A stretch of 14,727 nt of DNA from Tritrichomonas foetus (GCA_001839685.1 MLAK01001358.1:4786-19512), one strand, 5' to 3'; shown: positions 1 to 7,387, numbered from the stretch's first letter. Notes: generated by a model from the letters alone, not told the origin. Made by a program: numbers and translations.

Positions 1-830
1 CTTTGGCTTTAAACAATTATTTTACAGACTTTTTGAAATAGATTTAGCAAATACCACGATTGTTTCATAGTTATTTCAATTGACTCACATATTGATTACA
101 GAAGAAAAGCCATTTCATTATCACTAAAAATTCCCCAAAAGATAGAAAATGAGACAATATTCAACAAAGTTACATTCAAAAACTAATGACCTATCACCAT
201 GATGGAGCATTGTTAACAAAATGAATTATTTTATTAGTTTGTACCCAGAAGGAATATCTTTTTCAATAGATTATTTTTGTCAACTTTTGTCAATTGTAAT
301 TGACAATTTGAGAAAATGAAACAATTTTTAGGTATTTCAGAATAAATTAACTAATAAAAAGTACATTACAAGCGTATGCATTCAATAATGCATTAAAATT
401 CATGCAGATTACCAATGACATGAATTTTTTTGGAGGACGAATCAACAAGTTGAAAGAAAGATTCAGAAAATAGTTCAGAACTCTATTCAATTTATAGGAG
501 ATTAAGATGAATTGAGAAGAACAGGAATATTGTGGAGATTTCATCAATATAAAAAGAAATCGATCCAACAATATAAAATCTATGAAAGAGTCGTCAATAC
601 CAAATAAACAGATTATATTTCCATTTTGCGAAATATTTTTGAATCAGACTACTATTAGTTCTTACACAAAAAACTTCAAGTTTTATTCTCTCAAGTAAAT
701 TTTACTGTAATGAGAGTTATGGTAATTTTTGCACTTTAATGCTTTTCCGAAAGAAATTCAACCGCTATTTTGTTGTGAATTTTTATCCTCTAGTGAATTC
801 GTTGATAGGCCAAATCAAGGTAAAACATTT
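1..830. other. Intergenic stretch, no supported gene
   Basis: I see no convincing gene here. The only sizeable open frame (minus strand, 347-571) starts with TTG, is Phe/Leu/Asn-rich as expected from translated AT-rich DNA, and shows no domain. The one clear structure is a perfect 9-bp inverted repeat at 287-295/298-306 (TTGTCAATT, 2-nt spacer, AATTGACAA), just after a short direct repeat TTTTGTCAA. The last part of the stretch must contain the promoter of the Tup1-like gene. Confidence 0.6.
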
Positions 831-836
831 TCATAT
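831..836 (+). promoter_or_regulatory. Initiator-like motif of the Tup1-like gene
   Basis: TCATAT fits the trichomonad initiator consensus TCA[CT][AT], in which the A is the first transcribed base. It would give a 5' leader of 12 nt before the ATG at 845, within the very short range usual for trichomonads. The call rests on motif and spacing only. Confidence 0.45.
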
Positions 837-844
837 TTGATGAG

Positions 845-1006
845 ATGACGTCAAAAATCATTAACATCTATGTTAACCCAGAAGTTACTCCAGGTGATAC
901 ACAAGGAAAAATAGCTTCTATACTCCATAAAATTGCCAATGCAAGAGAAAGCATCGAAAAACTAAGAGATCAAAACATGGATTTAGAAAGAGTTCGAGAT
1001 CAATAT
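845..1006 (+). pseudogene. Tup1-like corepressor, 5' fragment cut off by transposon
   Basis: This is the first part (54 codons) of a gene whose remainder lies at 3071-4231. The ATG at 845 follows an initiator-like motif. The encoded segment is polar and helix-forming (for example KIASILHKIANARESIEKLR), as expected for the N-terminal oligomerisation coiled coil of Tup1-type WD40 corepressors. The native frame runs into the transposon's left terminal repeat, adds ten foreign residues and stops at 1034-1036. Joining 1007 to 3072 (one TA copy kept) continues the frame directly into the downstream part, giving about 440 residues in all. The fragment alone has no WD40 domain and should not work as a corepressor. 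The identification depends mainly on the downstream half. Confidence 0.75.
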
Positions 1007-1007
1007 A
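1006..1007. repeat. Target-site duplication TA, left copy
   Basis: The dinucleotide TA directly flanks the left end of the element (CAGTCATTAA...), and its partner is at 3070-3071. A TA duplication is the mark of Tc1/mariner/pogo superfamily integration. Confidence 0.85.
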
Positions 1008-1049
1008 CAGTCATTAATAAAAGTATGTCCCACTAATAAAAGTGTGTCC
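1008..1049 (+). repeat. Transposon left terminal inverted repeat (42 bp)
   Basis: It is a perfect inverted copy of 3028-3069. Inside it lie two near-identical 19-bp tandem units, 1015-1033 (TAATAAAAGTATGTCCCAC) and 1034-1052, which differ by one A/G base. The second unit runs 3 bp past the inverted repeat. The units are probable transposase binding sites. Confidence 0.9.
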
Positions 1050-1052
1050 CAC

Positions 1053-1494
1053 CTCTAAATAAATAGACTTTTTTTACTTTTTAATTTCCTTATTTCTCCA
1101 ATATATAGAGACTTTTTTATGATCGAATTTGTGCATACATGATTATTACCATCTCTACTATAAGTTGAAATGCTAATAAATCGAAAATAAAAATTCTTAT
1201 TCAGATATCTAAAATCTGCAATATTTTATAAAATTCCTTGGATTTTCAAATTGCTACTGTCAAACATCATAATTGTATAATTACTCAATAATTCTTATTT
1301 AATTTGCTCAATATATAGAATCCAATCAGATGTTCCTGATTATTTGTGTCATTCATTTCACTTCATTATTTTTGTTTCATTTATATGACAAGAACAAATG
1401 AAAGAAACATAAACTAATATATCTCAAACACTTGTACATAGCAACTATTTCACATCAAAAAGAACAAAGATAGAATTAATAAATGAATTACTTT
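1053..1494. other. Non-coding interior of the transposon, left side
   Basis: AT-rich sequence between the left terminal repeat and the transposase stop codon. I see no open frame or strong structure. It presumably contains the 3' untranslated region of the transposase transcript. Confidence 0.6.
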
Positions 1495-2784
1495 TTATTT
1501 ACTTATTTTTGGGATTTTTGGTTTGGGATGATATTTTATCCCTTTTGACTTCAGTGGCTTCTTTTTTTTTCTGATTTCTAGCCTCTTTTTCAGTTCTTCT
1601 TCAAAATACTGTTTGTTGATGAATCCAAATTGGGTTGTTCGAGTAAGGTTGGTTGAATTTTTTGAATTTTCTGATTTAGTCAATATTTCTTGAATAGTAC
1701 ACGATTTGGTAAATTCATTTTCATCAATTATTGCAGTATATGGTTCATTGCTAGTATTAGGCTTTATTCCAGCCTTTGAAAAAGCCTTTCTATTGGTATT
1801 TCCGGTGGTAGCCTGTTCGAAAGCTTGTATTAACTTGTTTATTTGGTCAGCTTGTGAATTTTTTATAAATTCAGTTCTGATTGTTTTTTTTCGTCTCTTC
1901 ACAATCCCAAAAGTAACTAAATCCAACATTTGAAACAAACCTGTTGAGTTACTTGGGAAAGTAATTAGTTTAATCAAATTTTCACCAAGTAATTTTTTGA
2001 TAGAATCTGTTGTATGTGATGAACAATTATCTGAAAACATAACAGCAGGACTATCAAGATTTCCAATGCTTGTTCTTGACTCTTGAACATGTTTTAATAC
2101 ACTTAATTTCAACCATTCTATAATAAGATCTTCATTAACAAAGCCAGTTGATGAGCTTCGAAGCATTACATCCTCATCTTTTCTTAATCCAGATGATATC
2201 ACATCTGATTGAATTCTAGTTCGATGATCGATGATCATGGGCATAACAGTGTCACCACCTGCATTGATGCACGCAACTAATGTTTGATTTTTTTGGTTCC
2301 GTTTGATTGAATAATGGATTGATTGTCCTTTCATATCAGCAGGGACAAGCACATCTTTTGATTTTGATTCGTGTCGTTCTGAAGAACCCATTTCGTCAAA
2401 ATTATATATTAGGTCCATATAAATTCCAGCAACTTCTGCTTTCAGTATATTAATATATTCATGAATATTATCCGGACTTATTGATAAACGTGCACCATCT
2501 TGTGGTATTGCAGTTGCTGGAATCACTTCACTTTGATACCTTTTTAAGAAATTTGTCATCCAACCATATGACAAAGCAACTTGAAAGTTTTCAAGAATAA
2601 AATCAAGCACTTCACATTGAGACAATGGCGTTGATGCAATTGCATTAGATTTGATAAATTCGAGGACTTGTTTTTCTTGAATGTCAGTTAGTGATTTTGG
2701 TCTTCCATCATTTTTGTGGCTTTTTCTTGCTTGCTCGAGACTTCGTGTCAAAATTCTCCTGGATATCCCGAAGAGTAACTGCAC
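1495..2784 (-). CDS. Pogo-like DDE transposase, main (catalytic) part after a frameshift
   Basis: This open frame holds most of the transposase. Numbering 429 residues from 2784, residues 27-85 (GRPKSLTDIQEKQ... then YGWMTNFLKRY) resemble the CENP-B/Tc5-type second helix-turn-helix DNA-binding domain. A DDE_1 nuclease core follows. Asp130 lies in IYNFDEMG, Asp252 in FSDNCSSH and Asp288 in LFQMLDLVTFG, giving a DD35D-type spacing typical of pogo/Tigger/Jerky relatives. The C-terminal tail is Lys-rich (RKKKKPLKSKGIKYHPKPK). There is no natural ATG at the start: the frame continues from the upstream piece (2975-2785) through a one-base shift at the T7/A7 run at 2786-2792, and a joined protein would be about 493 residues. 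All three catalytic aspartates are present, so the enzyme may be active if the frameshift is not real. Confidence 0.85.
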   Translation of the reverse strand: MQLLFGISRRILTRSLEQARKSHKNDGRPKSLTDIQEKQVLEFIKSNAIASTPLSQCEVLDFILENFQVALSYGWMTNFLKRYQSEVIPATAIPQDGARLSISPDNIHEYINILKAEVAGIYMDLIYNFDEMGSSERHESKSKDVLVPADMKGQSIHYSIKRNQKNQTLVACINAGGDTVMPMIIDHRTRIQSDVISSGLRKDEDVMLRSSSTGFVNEDLIIEWLKLSVLKHVQESRTSIGNLDSPAVMFSDNCSSHTTDSIKKLLGENLIKLITFPSNSTGLFQMLDLVTFGIVKRRKKTIRTEFIKNSQADQINKLIQAFEQATTGNTNRKAFSKAGIKPNTSNEPYTAIIDENEFTKSCTIQEILTKSENSKNSTNLTRTTQFGFINKQYFEEELKKRLEIRKKKKPLKSKGIKYHPKPKIPKISK

Positions 2785-2975
2785 ATTTTTTTGGTTGTAA
2801 TTATATCGTCAAATTCTGAAAAGATCTCATAAACTTTGGCAATTTGTGAATATCGATATTGACAGCTTGAAAGCTCTGAACTTCGTTTTAATGAAATATA
2901 AAGGCGCTGTCCAAATAATGTTTGTGCACGGTTAATCAATTCTTCAAACAGAATCGGAGTGNCTGCTTTCTTCAT
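2748..2975 (-). CDS. Transposase N-terminal part, before the frameshift
   Basis: This is the N-terminal piece of the pogo-like transposase. I chose the ATG at 2975 because the frame upstream of it runs into the terminal repeat and lacks an ATG. About 63 residues (MKKA... to ...DDIITTKK) are meaningful. Beyond the A7 run this frame adds some 13 unrelated residues and stops at 2748. The piece should form the first DNA-binding helix-turn-helix region, although I cannot assign the fold firmly. Base 2962 is N, leaving the fifth codon undetermined. Downstream, the real reading continues in another frame in the piece ending at 1495. The break is either a sequencing or assembly indel in the homopolymer, an inactivating mutation, or a -1 ribosomal slip site. 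Confidence 0.7.
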   Translation of the reverse strand: MKKAXTPILFEELINRAQTLFGQRLYISLKRSSELSSCQYRYSQIAKVYEIFSEFDDIITTKKMCSYSSGYPGEF

Positions 2976-3027
2976 TGAGAAAATCTGGAAATAAAAATGA
3001 AAAAATCTAAACGTACGAAAAAAGCCA

Positions 3028-3069
3028 GGACACACTTTTATTAGTGGGACATACTTTTATTAATGACTG
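3028..3069 (-). repeat. Transposon right terminal inverted repeat (42 bp)
   Basis: The reverse complement equals 1008-1049 over all 42 bases. It contains one full 19-bp unit (3044-3062) and 16 bp of the second (3028-3043). Beyond the repeat the two ends of the element share no sequence. Confidence 0.9.
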
Positions 3070-3071
3070 TA
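3070..3071. repeat. Target-site duplication TA, right copy
   Basis: TA follows the right end ...TTAATGACTG and matches 1006-1007. Keeping one TA restores the Tup1-like reading frame. Confidence 0.85.
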
Positions 3072-4231
3072 TAATTCATCTTCAACAATGCCAAGAAGAT
3101 CATAATATATTAAAACAAATCTATAAAAAATTAAAGTTTAGGTTTGACTCACATAATGGTGAACAACTTGATGATTCCATTAATCTACATGCATCTATTC
3201 CTTTTAATGCGCCCATAGATCCACAAATTAAACAAGCATTTACACAATTGCCAACTCTCGAAACAATTCAGATTGCTCCTGCAATAAACGAGTATTCACA
3301 GTCACCAAAGTTGAATGTGAGACTCAGGTATGCAATTAGCACTAGCTCTGTTATTTGTACTGCTCAATTTTCAAATAGTGGAAAATTGTGTGCATTTGCC
3401 GATGGAAAATTTGTTTATGTTATTAACTATGAAGATGGTGATATTTCATTTGCTATACCTCTTCCAACAGCCCCTGATGTTCAGCATACAAGGGCACTTA
3501 AATTTTCTCCCGATGACAAATATATTGCTGTGAGTAGTTTTAATTCTGATATTTTATTATATGAAACAAGAACTCAGCGATTTGTTCATAAATTTGAAGG
3601 ACATGCAAAGGAAGTTAACTCAATTATCTTTAATCAAGCAAGATCATGGATGATTTCTGCTGGTTTCGATGGATTAATTGCTGTTTGGGATATGAATACT
3701 TTCCAGCTAGTCAAGAAAATCGAGCAACCAAATAATGGACAGGATAAAACTATTGTTGGAATTGCACCTTCACTAGATTATTCTTTTTATGCTGTCGCAT
3801 TTGTAAATGGAACTGTTGGAATTTATGACGAATTATTTGTTCAACCAATGATACAATTTCAAACTCATCAAACTACTTTAATGGGTGTAAATATCTCACC
3901 CATTGATGATACAATTGTAACACCATCAGGTGACAATTCCATAAAATTATGGACACTTCGTGCTGTTGCTATAATGAAAGCTGAGCTTATCGGACATACT
4001 AATGTTGTTATTACCGCAAAGTTTGCTCCAAATTACAACTTGTTATTTTCTGGTTCACGAGACATGATGGTTCGCATATGGAACCAAAAAACATGTCACC
4101 CAATTGTTGCCATTGCTGCACACAAAAACACTGTATTTCAAATTGATCACCATCCAACATTACCATCATTTATATCATGCAGTGGTGATGGTGTTATATG
4201 TGTTTGGGATTATGATGAACCCCAACAATAA
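3071..4231 (+). pseudogene. Tup1-like WD40 transcriptional corepressor, 3' main part
   Basis: This piece encodes 386 residues in the same frame as the 5' fragment once the transposon and one TA are removed. The first 30 or so residues finish the N-terminal coiled coil (HLQQCQEDHNILKQIYKKLK). After a linker of about 60 residues comes a seven-blade WD40 propeller starting at RLRYAISTSSVICTAQFS, which resembles the Tup1 entry strand (VVCCVRFSNDGK). The blades end in classic motifs: IAVWDM, IKLWTL, VRIWNQ and ICVWDY. Tup1/Groucho-type proteins tetramerise through the N terminus and use the propeller to contact DNA-bound repressors. A general WD40 scaffold cannot be fully excluded. The frame has no other break. 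In this allele there is no in-frame ATG before the second blade, so a useful product is unlikely. The stop lies in a TAAA context. Confidence 0.82.
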
Positions 4232-4383
4232 AAATTTCGAATATAAATGTTATAATGAAATAAGTAAATTGGCTATTTTATATTACTAGTATTTGTTTTC
4301 AGTCAGTATTTATTTATAATTTATTACTGTTCCATACTCTTTTATGGATTCTAAATGTTTTGATTATAAACATTTTTGATTTT

Positions 4384-4389
4384 TCATTA
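4384..4389 (+). promoter_or_regulatory. Initiator-like motif before the candidate structured RNA
   Basis: TCATTA matches the trichomonad initiator consensus exactly. It would start a transcript at A4386, 12 nt before the long stem at 4398. This is motif-based only. Confidence 0.35.
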
Positions 4390-4512
4390 ATGAAGGGATC
4401 TCTGTTGTGACCAGGATGGAAACAAAAACTGCCTTTAATTGTTGTGACTGCCCCCTTAACTATCTCTTAGAGAGGACAACATTTTGTATCATCTTGGTCA
4501 TAACAGCGATGC
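4386..4512 (+). ncRNA. Candidate structured RNA with 21-position terminal stem
   Basis: Positions 4398-4418 pair with 4490-4510. Of 21 positions, 18 are Watson-Crick, 2 are G-U and one (4401/4507) is a mismatch. The interior of about 70 nt can form further helices: 4440-4445 with 4476-4481, and 4464-4467 with 4471-4474. Alternatively 4421-4425 pairs with 4439-4443, enclosing a loop that contains GCCTTTAA. The local GC content is higher than in the surrounding intergenic DNA. An initiator-like TCATTA sits just upstream. The G-U pairs would be mismatches in the minus-strand RNA, which favours plus-strand transcription. I do not recognise the family: it lacks clear U1, U2, U4, U6, SRP or RNase P signatures. 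The loop recalls the U5 GCCUUUUAC loop only loosely. A decayed miniature transposon is the alternative, but no TA or other flanking duplication is visible. Confidence 0.42.
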
Positions 4513-4603
4513 TTATATTTCTTGATTCATAACGATCTATTCACAACAATTAGCATTTCTCATTGGTTATTAAATATAAATTTTTGAATGTTTAATTGGT
4601 CAA

Positions 4604-5578
4604 ATGACTCTTGTACAAAACACTCCTCATGCTCTAGGAAGTAGGAATATGTCGATGTTTGAAGCATTTAACAGCAGTATTGGACAAAATCTACATGATG
4701 ACCCAGATGTTCAAACATGGATGACTGCAATCAAAAATGATCCAATTGTAAAAACCACATCAAAAGTTGCTCAGTTAACAAATTCAGCTTTAATGCTAAC
4801 TCTTTCAAGTGCTGACCGCATTGCAAATGCTGCTCTTTTGCCAATTACATATCCATTATCTAAAATCTATCCTAAATTCGAACATACTCTCACAAATTGT
4901 CCATTTCCACCTTCACCGCCAGTTACAATTTCAGGGAGAGGTGATTTACAAGTTCGGAAGAATAACTTCATAGAAAAATTACAATTAACTTGTAAAAATG
5001 TATCAAATAGTCTTGAATCGTCAAGAAGCTTTTTGATAAGAAATGGATTCAAGTTAACAAAGTTCCTTTTAACAGTACCCTTCAAAATTCGATTTTCTGA
5101 CACATCGAAAGAGAATTTAGTGCTGACAGCAATAGACAGGTATTTTCCTTCATTCAATGCACCAGACTTTTGCACATGGATGGAAGAATCTTTCCTCCCA
5201 GTCGTTCTATCATATTACATCAGTGGTAAAACCAACAAAATGAAGGAGCTCGCTGACACAGGAATTGTTCAAGAAAGACAAGTTCAAATTGCAAGTGTGA
5301 TAATGGCTGGACACATCATTAAATCTCGATTACTTGATGTTTCTAATGTTTCTATCCTTGATTACGACTTCAAAAATAGTTTGCCCATATTATCTGTGAA
5401 ATGCAATGTTGATTACATTGAAAATATTGTTGATAAAAATGGAGAAAACGTTGTTGGTGCACCAGATAACATCAAAAGGTCTGAAGTTTTAATTCAAATG
5501 TTATTAAACACTGATGGTGATGTACCGAAATGGAAAGCCTATGAAATTCGGATTGCTTCTGCGAACGATCGCATTTAA
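4604..5578 (+). CDS. TIM44: Tim44-like subunit of the mitochondrial/hydrogenosomal protein import motor
   Basis: This encodes 324 residues from the ATG at 4604. Residues about 170-322 match the Tim44 C-terminal domain: the opening IDRYFPSFNAPDFCTWMEESFLPVVLSYYISGK, then SRLLDVSNVSILDYDF, and the closing strand pattern ending in KWKAYEIRIASA. Residues 30-95 (DPDVQTWMTAIKNDPIVKTTSKVAQL...) resemble the conserved region before that domain. Tim44 tethers mtHsp70 to the TIM23 channel on the matrix side of the inner membrane. In a parabasalid the organelle would be the hydrogenosome. The first 15 residues, ending in SRN before MSMFE, could be a short cleavable presequence with Arg at -2, but they are less positively charged than a textbook one. 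An initiator-like TCATTG lies at 4560-4565. The protein is shorter than yeast or human Tim44 (about 430-450), mostly at the N-terminal side. Confidence 0.8.
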   Translation: MTLVQNTPHALGSRNMSMFEAFNSSIGQNLHDDPDVQTWMTAIKNDPIVKTTSKVAQLTNSALMLTLSSADRIANAALLPITYPLSKIYPKFEHTLTNCPFPPSPPVTISGRGDLQVRKNNFIEKLQLTCKNVSNSLESSRSFLIRNGFKLTKFLLTVPFKIRFSDTSKENLVLTAIDRYFPSFNAPDFCTWMEESFLPVVLSYYISGKTNKMKELADTGIVQERQVQIASVIMAGHIIKSRLLDVSNVSILDYDFKNSLPILSVKCNVDYIENIVDKNGENVVGAPDNIKRSEVLIQMLLNTDGDVPKWKAYEIRIASANDRI

Positions 5579-5690
5579 TTTTTATAATTGGTTGATTTTA
5601 TTTGTTTCTTTAATAAAAAGAATTAGATTTTAATCTTTAATCTTTGATCCTGATGATTGCTGAATATTCGCGATTAGATCGGAAATTTCT
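5579..5690. other. 3' flank of the Tim44-like gene
   Basis: Short AT-rich spacer that leads into the minisatellite. I see no gene or strong structure. Confidence 0.6.
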
Positions 5691-5844
5691 CACATTGTAT
5701 TTCTCTCATTGTATTTTTCTCTTTGTATTTCTCTCATTTTATTTCTCTCATTTAATTTCTCTCTTTGTATTTCTCTCATTTTATTTCTCTCTTTGTATTT
5801 CTCTCATTTTATTTCTCTCTTTGTATTTCTCTCATTTTATTTTT
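5691..5844. repeat. 14-bp pyrimidine-rich minisatellite, 11 copies
   Basis: There are exactly eleven 14-bp units in register over 154 bp, with consensus CTC[AT]TT[GT]TATTTCT. Two variants (CTCTTTGTATTTCT and CTCATTTTATTTCT) alternate in the last six units, giving three 28-bp dimers (5761-5788, 5789-5816, 5817-5844), so the array probably grew by dimer duplication. The plus strand is almost free of G and C outside TCTC/TGT. An open frame of 98 codons crosses it, but it is only the translated repeat (SLYFSHFIF-like). I do not call it coding. Confidence 0.9.
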
Positions 5845-6053
5845 CTCATTAACTCAAATACCCAATGCCAGCTTTTCGTTCATGAAGACAGGTTTTCGAA
5901 AAGAAGAACGATTGTTGAAGAAAGCGCTTTGACGTTTTGATTCGATTGAATGAGGAAAAAAAAATTAGGAAATCAAAATAAAAACAAAACAAACGAATCT
6001 GGTTTTATCATTTTAATAAAAAGTAGTTCAAATATGGGGAAATAATACATTTT

Positions 6054-6590
6054 TTAGAAGGCGACTTGGAAGTTTGATATGCGTCCAAGAATTAAACTAA
6101 TGTTCAAATGAATAATGCCAACGCTTTCAGATTTTACTCTGAAGCGATCCTTTGGTGTGTACACAATTGTCTTATCATCTAAAAGTGGAGATCCGCCGAT
6201 ATATTTTGATGTTAATTCTTCAGTTTTTGTACCCACTGGACACCAGAGGTTGACGTCTATATCATGAATACCTGGCGACATTGGGAGAGCACAGAATCCA
6301 TATCCACCGAGAAAAGAGCGTCCCAGCGAATCATGCTCCCATACTTCGAAGAAAAGTTTTGGCCAGCCTTGAATTCCGGTAAATTCGAAATACGCGTCAA
6401 TCGGATGACTCCACACGCAAACGCCTGAGGAGTCATTTGGGCAGTCGGTCTGGGTTTGTCCACGATCTAATCCATTAACAAGTTTCCACTGTTCTCCTGC
6501 AAAAATCCACCAGCGGCAAAATGTTCCTTCTTTGAAGCCAGATGATCCTAAAATTCGTCCAATGAAATAAGCGTCGGCTGACTGAGACAT
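6054..6590 (-). CDS. B9D2: B9 domain-containing protein 2 (ciliary transition zone)
   Basis: This encodes 178 residues, very close to the usual B9D2 length (175 in human), and nearly the whole protein is the C2-like B9 domain. Family landmarks are in order: AYFIGRILGSSGF at the N terminus, WKLVNGLDRGQTQ near residue 40, VWSHPIDAYFEFTGIQGWPK around 60-80, FEVWEHDSLGRSFLGGYGFC around 80-105, and a closing GIIHLNISLIL strand. B9D2 works with B9D1 and MKS1 in the MKS module at the base of cilia and flagella, gating entry to the axoneme compartment. The ATG at 6590 aligns with the family start. An initiator-like TCATTT lies on the minus strand at 6618-6613. The stop codon sits in TAAA. It is divergent from the zinc-finger gene at 6853, with 262 bp between them. 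Confidence 0.95.
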   Translation of the reverse strand: MSQSADAYFIGRILGSSGFKEGTFCRWWIFAGEQWKLVNGLDRGQTQTDCPNDSSGVCVWSHPIDAYFEFTGIQGWPKLFFEVWEHDSLGRSFLGGYGFCALPMSPGIHDIDVNLWCPVGTKTEELTSKYIGGSPLLDDKTIVYTPKDRFRVKSESVGIIHLNISLILGRISNFQVAF

Positions 6591-6612
6591 ATAGGATAAT
6601 AAATAAACGGAT

Positions 6613-6618
6613 AAATGA
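6613..6618 (-). promoter_or_regulatory. Initiator-like motif of B9D2
   Basis: The minus strand reads TCATTT, placing the first transcribed A at 6616, 26 nt before the ATG at 6590. It matches the trichomonad consensus, but that is the only support. Confidence 0.4.
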
Positions 6619-6852
6619 CTTTTTTGAGAATTCGATGTAAAAATGATAAAAATGATTTTGTGTATTTATTTGGTCATACTGTGACAAAATTTCTGGAGTG
6701 AGATTTCTTGTTCTGCTTATATATTTGATTCACTTTCCATATAATATAAATTATTTATATGTTAAATACGAATAAAGGAATTATTTAATAGAAATATTGA
6801 TTTTTTATCAGGATATAATTGATTTAGATTTTGGGAAAAGTGACAATCTTTG

Positions 6853-7218
6853 ATGTCGGAAGAAGGTTCAAGAATTCGATACAGAGCACTTTTACTGAGC
6901 TTCCGTATCAATAATACATTGGAATTGAGTAATGGACGATGCGCTTGTATTTCTTGTCAAAAACTTTTCAGATCGATAGAATTTTTAAATATGCATTTTG
7001 ATAGCCATCATGCGCTGGAACTTCAAGAACTCGAGCAACGGTCGAAACAAGAAATTTCAAATCGCCAGGATCTTTTTATTCCCAAACACAAAAAGCTTTC
7101 ATATACACACGATTCTCAATACGATGTTAAACTTGACGACCAAGTTGATTCATTAAATCCTCTCCAGAGAGCCGAAAGACAGATGTATATCGACTTAGAA
7201 TCCCAAACTGGCACATAA
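6853..7218 (+). CDS. Small single C2H2 zinc-finger protein, unrecognised family
   Basis: This encodes 121 residues from the ATG at 6853 (an in-frame TTG precedes it directly and is not needed). It has one classic C2H2 finger: C32-x2-C35-x12-H48-x3-H52, within CISCQKLFRSIEFLNMHFDS, followed by a second His at 53. The finger is preceded by a basic segment and followed by a charged, probably helical region (HALELQELEQRSKQE) and a hydrophilic tail. The spacing fits nucleic-acid-binding fingers, and single-finger proteins of this size often occur in RNA-processing complexes, but I cannot assign it to a named family. I see no good initiator motif directly upstream. It shares a 262-bp divergent intergenic region with B9D2. 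Base composition matches its neighbours. Confidence 0.72.
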   Translation: MSEEGSRIRYRALLLSFRINNTLELSNGRCACISCQKLFRSIEFLNMHFDSHHALELQELEQRSKQEISNRQDLFIPKHKKLSYTHDSQYDVKLDDQVDSLNPLQRAERQMYIDLESQTGT

Positions 7219-7387
7219 TAATTATTCACTGATATATTACATGCGATTGTTTTTATAGTAATTTACATATTATTGTTTTGAGTTTAATTATACTGTTTTC
7301 GTTTCGTAAATGTTTTATAATTCTTTCATTTTTTTTTTTATGCTAGGTAGTTTTTTTCGCCGATACGATTTGCGAGAGAAATAAAAA
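7219..7387. other. Intergenic, 3' side of the zinc-finger gene
   Basis: AT-rich, with T-runs around 7328-7340. A TCATTT at 7326-7331 could be an initiator for the hairpin region downstream, 62 bp away. Overlapping minus-strand frames here are low-complexity and not supported. Confidence 0.5.

Larger units (their letters stand above)
1008..3069. mobile_element. Pogo-like (Tc1/mariner superfamily) DNA transposon, 2,062 bp
   Basis: The element is bounded by perfect 42-bp terminal inverted repeats (1008-1049 and 3028-3069) that begin CAGTCATTAA, with a flanking TA duplication. It carries one transposase gene on the minus strand with a DDE_1/pogo-type catalytic core. About 440 bp of AT-rich non-coding sequence separate the left repeat from the end of the transposase gene. 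It sits inside the coding region of a Tup1-like WD40 gene. The identical terminal repeats and the undamaged target gene on both sides point to a recent insertion. The transposase itself has a one-base frameshift in an A7 run and one ambiguous base (N at 2962), so this copy may be non-autonomous unless the shift is a sequence error or is bypassed by the ribosome. Confidence 0.92.

Noticed and set aside
347..571. Minus-strand open frame of 74 codons
   Set aside because: It starts with TTG (first ATG nine codons in), has AT-driven composition, and shows no domain. Probably accidental.
2980..3020. Possible small intron in the transposase leader (GTACGT ... TTTCCAG on the minus strand)
   Set aside because: It lacks the trichomonad branch/acceptor ACTAACACACAG, and the ATG at 2975 needs no splicing.
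1008..3069. Interpreting the 2-kb insert as a large intron of the Tup1-like gene
   Set aside because: The TA duplication, perfect 42-bp inverted ends and an encoded DDE transposase identify it as a transposon. The ends do not look like splice sites.
4386..4512. Assigning the hairpin to U5 snRNA because of GCCTTTAA in a loop
   Set aside because: The loop differs from the conserved U5 sequence, and there is no Sm site followed by a 3' stem-loop in the right place. The resemblance is too weak.
5644..5940. Plus-strand open frame through the minisatellite
   Set aside because: The central part is only the translated 14-bp repeat. The long frame is a by-product of the repeat lacking stop codons in that register.
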